Shown here: positions 14,470-17,358 of the stretch, in pieces
Position numbering within the stretch: the stretch's first letter is position 1
How the letters are laid out: each line of letters begins with the position of its first letter
From: JBBQZL01 sp038207745
GTDB taxonomy: Bacteria; Actinomycetota; Thermoleophilia; Solirubrobacterales; 70-9
Length of the DNA stretch: 17,358 nt
Direction: 5' to 3'
Assembly (NCBI GenBank): GCA_038207745.1
Contig: JBBQZL010000035.1
Location: 1 to 17,358, forward strand
Translations under genes and position numbers: made by a program
Notes under the pieces: generated by a model
Database searches by the model: none
The model's input: only the letters and a program-made list of their open reading frames with translations
What the model was told of the DNA's origin: nothing

Positions 14470-16029
14470 TCAGCTCCGAAGCGCATTTCGGTCCGAGTTC
14501 TCGATCCCGAAGTGCTCGAGCACGACATCGCCCACATCGGCAAGGGCCCACTGCTTCTTCTCTGAAGGATTCTCGGGGCCACAGCCGACGAAGAGCAGCG
14601 GTCCCTCGGAGTCGGCCCTGTGCAGGGAGCCGTGGCTGCCGCCGCCGACGTGGGCGACGCCGCCCCAGTCCGCGCACTCATAGCCGAGCGAGGCCGAGAT
14701 CACGATGTCACCCGAGTGCGGTGCGCAGAGCGCCGACCAGACCCGCTGCAACGGGTCCGGGTACTCGTCACTCGAGAAGACGCCGTCGGCAATCGTGGCC
14801 TCGAGAGTTCCCAGATCTCCCGAGACATCCCAGCTGTCCCTGCGCAGATCGACGACATCACCACCCGGGCGAAATCTGATCTGGGTTCCAGCCCGCTCGA
14901 TCACAACATGCAGGCCGGCGGTGATCGGGATCCCGGGGGTCCGTCGCACAACCGGCGATCCATCCTGATCCACAAGCCAGCAGGTCAGGTCCACTCCTTC
15001 CATCTGCGCGATCTCCGCCCTCACCTCCTCGTGATCCGGGCCGGGCCCCTCCGGGGGAGTGAGCAGATAGACGTGCGCCGCCCGTGCGGTCGGGCTGACG
15101 GCGAGCTGGGCAAGCTCGGGCTGATCTTCGGATGGCTGGAGGACCTTCCAGCGCTCGCCGAGCAGTCCGGCGATCTCGAGCGAGTGCTGTACAGGCGTGT
15201 GGGCGTGATCGGCAAGCAGGATCACCGCGTAGTCGGTCAGAAAACCGTCAAAGCCGCCCGCGGCGGCGGCCAGCTCGGCAAGACAGCGGTCCGCCTTTGC
15301 GATCGACGTCACGGTTGCCTCAGGGCCGTGTCGGTGCGAGAAGTTGTCGTTGTCGGGCAGCGAGAAGAGCAGAAAATCGAAGAGATTGGCGCCCGCGAGC
15401 TCGGAGGCGCAGCAGGCCGAGTAGCCGTCCCGGTTGCCCGGGATCGAGGTTGGCTTGCAGGGCACCGGTCGGCTCGAGTAGAGGTCACCGTAGAAGAGCT
15501 CGGTCGGCCCCCAGGTGTGATGATGGAACTTGAGCCGTGTCGCGTCGACCGCGCGCTTCATCAGACCATCGAGAGAGACCTCATGGCGATGACGGCCCCG
15601 GTAGATCAGGTACGGGGTGCAGGCGGTCCTCAGATCGGCGTCATCGAGCGACTCGAAGATGGTCTCGATGTCTGGACTCAGATGAGCCAGGTTCATGTTG
15701 TAGACGAGGTCATAGAGACATCTGAAGATCCCGAATGCGCGGGTTGCCTCGAGCGAGGATCCGTACTCGACGTATCGCTGCTCGAGCCGGTGATACCAGT
15801 TCATCCCGCTGATGAAATGCTCGTCGGAGCGCTTGCCGGTCACCATCTCGGCACAGGCCACCGGAGTCACCGAGGGAAAGCTCGAAACACAGTCGGGGAT
15901 CAGATTCCCCCGCTCGATCAGCCGGCCGAATGTCGGTGCCTCGCCGCTGCGTACCGCCAGCTCCAGCATGTCGGTGCGGAGCGAATCCACGTAGGTGAGG
16001 ATGAGCTTCTTCCTCATCGGAACCGGCAC
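14470..16029 (-). CDS. alkaline phosphatase-superfamily protein (type I phosphodiesterase/nucleotide pyrophosphatase-like)
   Basis: This 519-residue metal-dependent hydrolase has the superfamily ligand set in order: Asp15 (ILTYVDSLRTD), the probable nucleophile Thr55 (SFPSVTPVACAEMVTGK), Asp226/His232 (SLPDNDNFSHRHG), Asp274/His275 (LLADHAHTP) and a late histidine in GGGSHGSL. This arrangement fits the nucleotide pyrophosphatase/phosphodiesterase branch, which cleaves phosphodiesters or related esters; the substrate cannot be told. No signal peptide or membrane segment is seen, so it is probably cytosolic. An internal ATG at 16017 (MRKKLILTYVD) is as likely a start as the GTG at 16029, since the purine-rich GGTGGAG upstream fits either. 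The gene follows a small membrane-protein gene by 13 bases and is probably cotranscribed with it. Its 3' end is 81 bases from the delta-60 ATG. Confidence 0.87.
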   Translation of the reverse strand: MPVPMRKKLILTYVDSLRTDMLELAVRSGEAPTFGRLIERGNLIPDCVSSFPSVTPVACAEMVTGKRSDEHFISGMNWYHRLEQRYVEYGSSLEATRAFGIFRCLYDLVYNMNLAHLSPDIETIFESLDDADLRTACTPYLIYRGRHRHEVSLDGLMKRAVDATRLKFHHHTWGPTELFYGDLYSSRPVPCKPTSIPGNRDGYSACCASELAGANLFDFLLFSLPDNDNFSHRHGPEATVTSIAKADRCLAELAAAAGGFDGFLTDYAVILLADHAHTPVQHSLEIAGLLGERWKVLQPSEDQPELAQLAVSPTARAAHVYLLTPPEGPGPDHEEVRAEIAQMEGVDLTCWLVDQDGSPVVRRTPGIPITAGLHVVIERAGTQIRFRPGGDVVDLRRDSWDVSGDLGTLEATIADGVFSSDEYPDPLQRVWSALCAPHSGDIVISASLGYECADWGGVAHVGGGSHGSLHRADSEGPLLFVGCGPENPSEKKQWALADVGDVVLEHFGIENSDRNALRS

Positions 16030-16042
16030 TCCACCAACCTGT

Positions 16043-16477
16043 TCACCTGAGAACGCGTAGGCCCTCGTGCTTGCGCCTGTCCCGCTTGCGGCGGCCCATT
16101 GCGAGCCGGATCAGGACCAGGACCGGGATCAGGATCAGGATGGCAGGGAGAAACCAGGCAAAGAGCAGGATCACGACGGTCGCGGCGATCACGATCGCTG
16201 CCATCGAGCTGCTGCCGCCGCCACGTCCGGCGGCCGAGACGACGAGGTCATTGACCACCGCGTAGGCGAGGAATGCGCCGAGCGCGCCGCCGACGACTCC
16301 CGCAAACAGCGATCCCTCGTCAGCCGAGACGAAGATCGCCCCGGCTGCGGCGCCGACCATGACCGAGATCAGGATCAGGGCAGAGCGGGCAGAGCTCTCC
16401 TGGCCCGCAGCCGCGAAGAGGAGGCCGATACCGATGCCGGCACCGGCACCTTGAAGGAGATCGAGAATCGTGTCCAT
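16043..16477 (-). CDS. small hydrophobic membrane protein of unknown function
   Basis: I do not recognise this 144-residue protein. It has four likely membrane segments: about 8-24 (Gly/Ala-rich), 30-49, 57-77 and 91-127. The last contains a long run of Ile/Leu/Val and may be two helices or one re-entrant pair. The C-terminal tail is very basic (GRRKRDRRKHEGLRVLR), suggesting it faces the cytoplasm. The Gly-rich first half resembles glycine-zipper-type helices. The ATG at 16477 is preceded 6 bases upstream by TAGCCT, a candidate leaderless promoter. The phosphodiesterase-like gene starts 13 bases downstream, so the two are probably one unit; a role in locating or regulating the hydrolase at the membrane is only a guess. 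Confidence 0.75.
   Translation of the reverse strand: MDTILDLLQGAGAGIGIGLLFAAAGQESSARSALILISVMVGAAAGAIFVSADEGSLFAGVVGGALGAFLAYAVVNDLVVSAAGRGGGSSSMAAIVIAATVVILLFAWFLPAILILIPVLVLIRLAMGRRKRDRRKHEGLRVLR
16108..16143. repeat. imperfect hexanucleotide tandem repeat inside a membrane segment
   Basis: Six consecutive hexamers of the form GGATCA, GGACCA or close variants run through 36 bases. Read on the minus strand in frame they encode alternating hydrophobic dipeptides (IL, IL, IP, VL, VL, IR) of the last membrane segment of the small membrane protein. Gain or loss of a unit would change the helix by two residues without a frameshift. Confidence 0.6.
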
Positions 16478-16483
16478 GCCCCA

Positions 16484-16489
16484 AGGCTA
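16484..16489 (-). promoter_or_regulatory. candidate -10 element (TAGCCT) of the small membrane protein gene
   Basis: On the minus strand TAGCCT ends 6 bases before the ATG at 16477, with no Shine-Dalgarno consensus beyond a G-run. The hexamer is the same as that before gtrA. It fits a leaderless or nearly leaderless transcript; no -35 is evident. Confidence 0.3.
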
Positions 16490-16526
16490 CGCCAGCGGTG
16501 CGGCAGGTGCCCTGTGACATCGCCAT

Positions 16527-16550
16527 GCATTGACGATGCCCCGGCAATGC
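16527..16550. repeat. inverted repeat in the divergent intergenic region upstream of the aminotransferase gene
   Basis: GCATTG (16527-16532) and CAATGC (16545-16550) are perfect 6-base inverted arms separated by 12 bases. They sit between the divergent starts at 16477 and 16574. The right arm overlaps an alternative in-frame ATG (16547) of the aminotransferase. It may be an operator; chance is also possible. Confidence 0.3.
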
Positions 16551-16573
16551 GGCGGATCCGCAACACTTCTGGG

Positions 16574-17358
16574 ATGGGTGAGCCGCCAAACCGCCGCCGC
16601 GCCCACACGCGGGCCCGGGACCTCGAACGCTACGCCGGCCTGTTCGCCGAGCGGACCAAGGTGATGCGGTCCTCGGCGATGCGCGAGATGATGGCGATAA
16701 CCACGCGGCCCGAGGTGATCTCGCTCGCGACGGGACTGCCGGACACATCGACCTTTCCCCCGGCCTCCTTCGCGGCCCAGATGAACCGGATCGCGCAGGA
16801 ATCCACGGCACAGGCCCTCCAGTACGGCCCATCCGAAGGCTTCGAGAAGACCAAGGAGTGCGTGGCGACCGTGATGGCGGCCGAGGGGATGAAGCCCGAT
16901 CTCGAGGACGTGATCATCACCACCGGCGGTCAGCAGGCGATCGACCTGGTCTGCAAGATCCTCATCGACCCGGGCGATCCGGTGGTCTGCGAGGCACCGA
17001 CCTACCCCGGCGCGGTGCCGGTCTTCTGCAGCTACCAGGCGGATGTGATCCAGGTCGAGTGCGACGACGACGGCATGGACATCGACCGGCTCGAGGAGAC
17101 GCTTGCGAACCTCAAGGCCGGGGGACGCCGGCCAAAGTTCATCTACACGATCCCGTGCTTCCAGAATCCGGCCGGCGTCACCCTCTCGCTGGAGAGACGC
17201 CATCGCCTGGTCGCGCTCGCCCGCGAGCACGAGATCCTGGTCGTCGAGGACAGTCCATATGGCCTGCTGCGATACGAGGGTGAGGCGCTCCCCTCCCTCT
17301 ACCACATCGACGGCGGCGACTATGTGATCTACCTGGGGACCCTCTCGAAGGTGCTGTC
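16574..17358 (+). CDS. class I/II PLP-dependent aminotransferase (2-aminoadipate aminotransferase/MocR-like group), 3'-truncated by window edge
   Basis: The frame from ATG at 16574 runs 261 codons to the window end. It has the fold-type I aminotransferase motifs: LATGLPDTSTFP (51-62), LQYGPSEGFEK (82-92), ITTGGQQAIDL (115-125), EAPTYPGAVPVF (140-151), YTIPCFQNPAGVTLS (191-205), the cofactor-contacting Asp226 and Tyr229 in VVEDSPYG, and the PLP-binding Lys259 in LGTLSKVL. These spacings resemble LysN-type 2-aminoadipate aminotransferases and the catalytic half of MocR regulators. No winged-helix domain precedes it, so it is an enzyme rather than a MocR regulator. The substrate is not determinable. 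An in-frame ATG at 16547 would add nine residues; neither start has a good ribosome site. The gene is divergent from the membrane-protein gene across 96 bases. Confidence 0.93.
   Translation, partial: MGEPPNRRRAHTRARDLERYAGLFAERTKVMRSSAMREMMAITTRPEVISLATGLPDTSTFPPASFAAQMNRIAQESTAQALQYGPSEGFEKTKECVATVMAAEGMKPDLEDVIITTGGQQAIDLVCKILIDPGDPVVCEAPTYPGAVPVFCSYQADVIQVECDDDGMDIDRLEETLANLKAGGRRPKFIYTIPCFQNPAGVTLSLERRHRLVALAREHEILVVEDSPYGLLRYEGEALPSLYHIDGGDYVIYLGTLSKVL

Noticed and set aside
14620..16050. Long plus-strand open frame opposite the phosphatase-superfamily gene (476 residues)
   Set aside because: Composition is typical of antisense frames in GC-rich DNA, with no domain; the minus strand carries the complete metal-ligand set.
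1..17358. CRISPR array, tRNA, rRNA, insertion sequence or phage integration site
   Set aside because: No regularly spaced repeats, cloverleaf-like sequence, transposase gene or terminal inverted repeats were seen by eye; genes fill almost the whole window.

Overview
The window is high-GC bacterial DNA with tightly packed genes, many GTG starts and many 3-4 base stop/start overlaps. The gene content suggests a deep-branching actinobacterium, most likely of the Thermoleophilia/Solirubrobacterales kind. The pointers are a b6f/Bacillus-type split cytochrome bc complex instead of the usual actinobacterial QcrCAB, a secreted delta-60 repeat protein with a C-terminal Ig-like domain, and possible leaderless TANNNT promoters. 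The taxonomic placement is inference from gene content only.

Region 1 (1-9871, minus strand) looks like one operon of eleven genes. In transcription order it encodes an ABC-2 exporter (ATPase, then permease), HemB, a fused AhbA/AhbB-type siroheme decarboxylase, HemL, a small protein resembling the inactive subunit (HepS) of a two-part prenyl diphosphate synthase, Rieske protein QcrA, cytochrome b QcrB, subunit IV-cytochrome c QcrC, MenG, and a trans-polyprenyl diphosphate synthase cut by the window edge. Every junction is an overlap or a gap of at most 20 bases. The operon links heme supply (HemL, HemB, Ahb), menaquinone supply (prenyl tail synthase, MenG) and the complex that uses both (menaquinol:cytochrome c reductase).

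Region 2 (9872-10709) is a 64-base divergent promoter region followed by a plus-strand YmdB-type metallophosphoesterase. Its 3' end overlaps the next gene convergently.

Region 3 (10681-16477, minus strand) holds envelope and surface functions. They are a small membrane protein with an alkaline-phosphatase-superfamily hydrolase, a secreted delta-60 repeat protein, and a GtrA protein with a GT-C/DUF2029-like polytopic protein. The delta-60 gene carries a perfect 10-base tandem duplication. The duplication puts the well-placed Shine-Dalgarno/ATG and signal-peptide start out of frame with the rest of the gene, so it may be a fresh frameshift or a phase switch.

Region 4 (16478-17358) is a 96-base divergent intergenic region and the first 261 codons of a class I PLP-dependent aminotransferase, cut by the window edge.

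I found no tRNA, rRNA, CRISPR array, insertion sequence or convincing intrinsic terminator.
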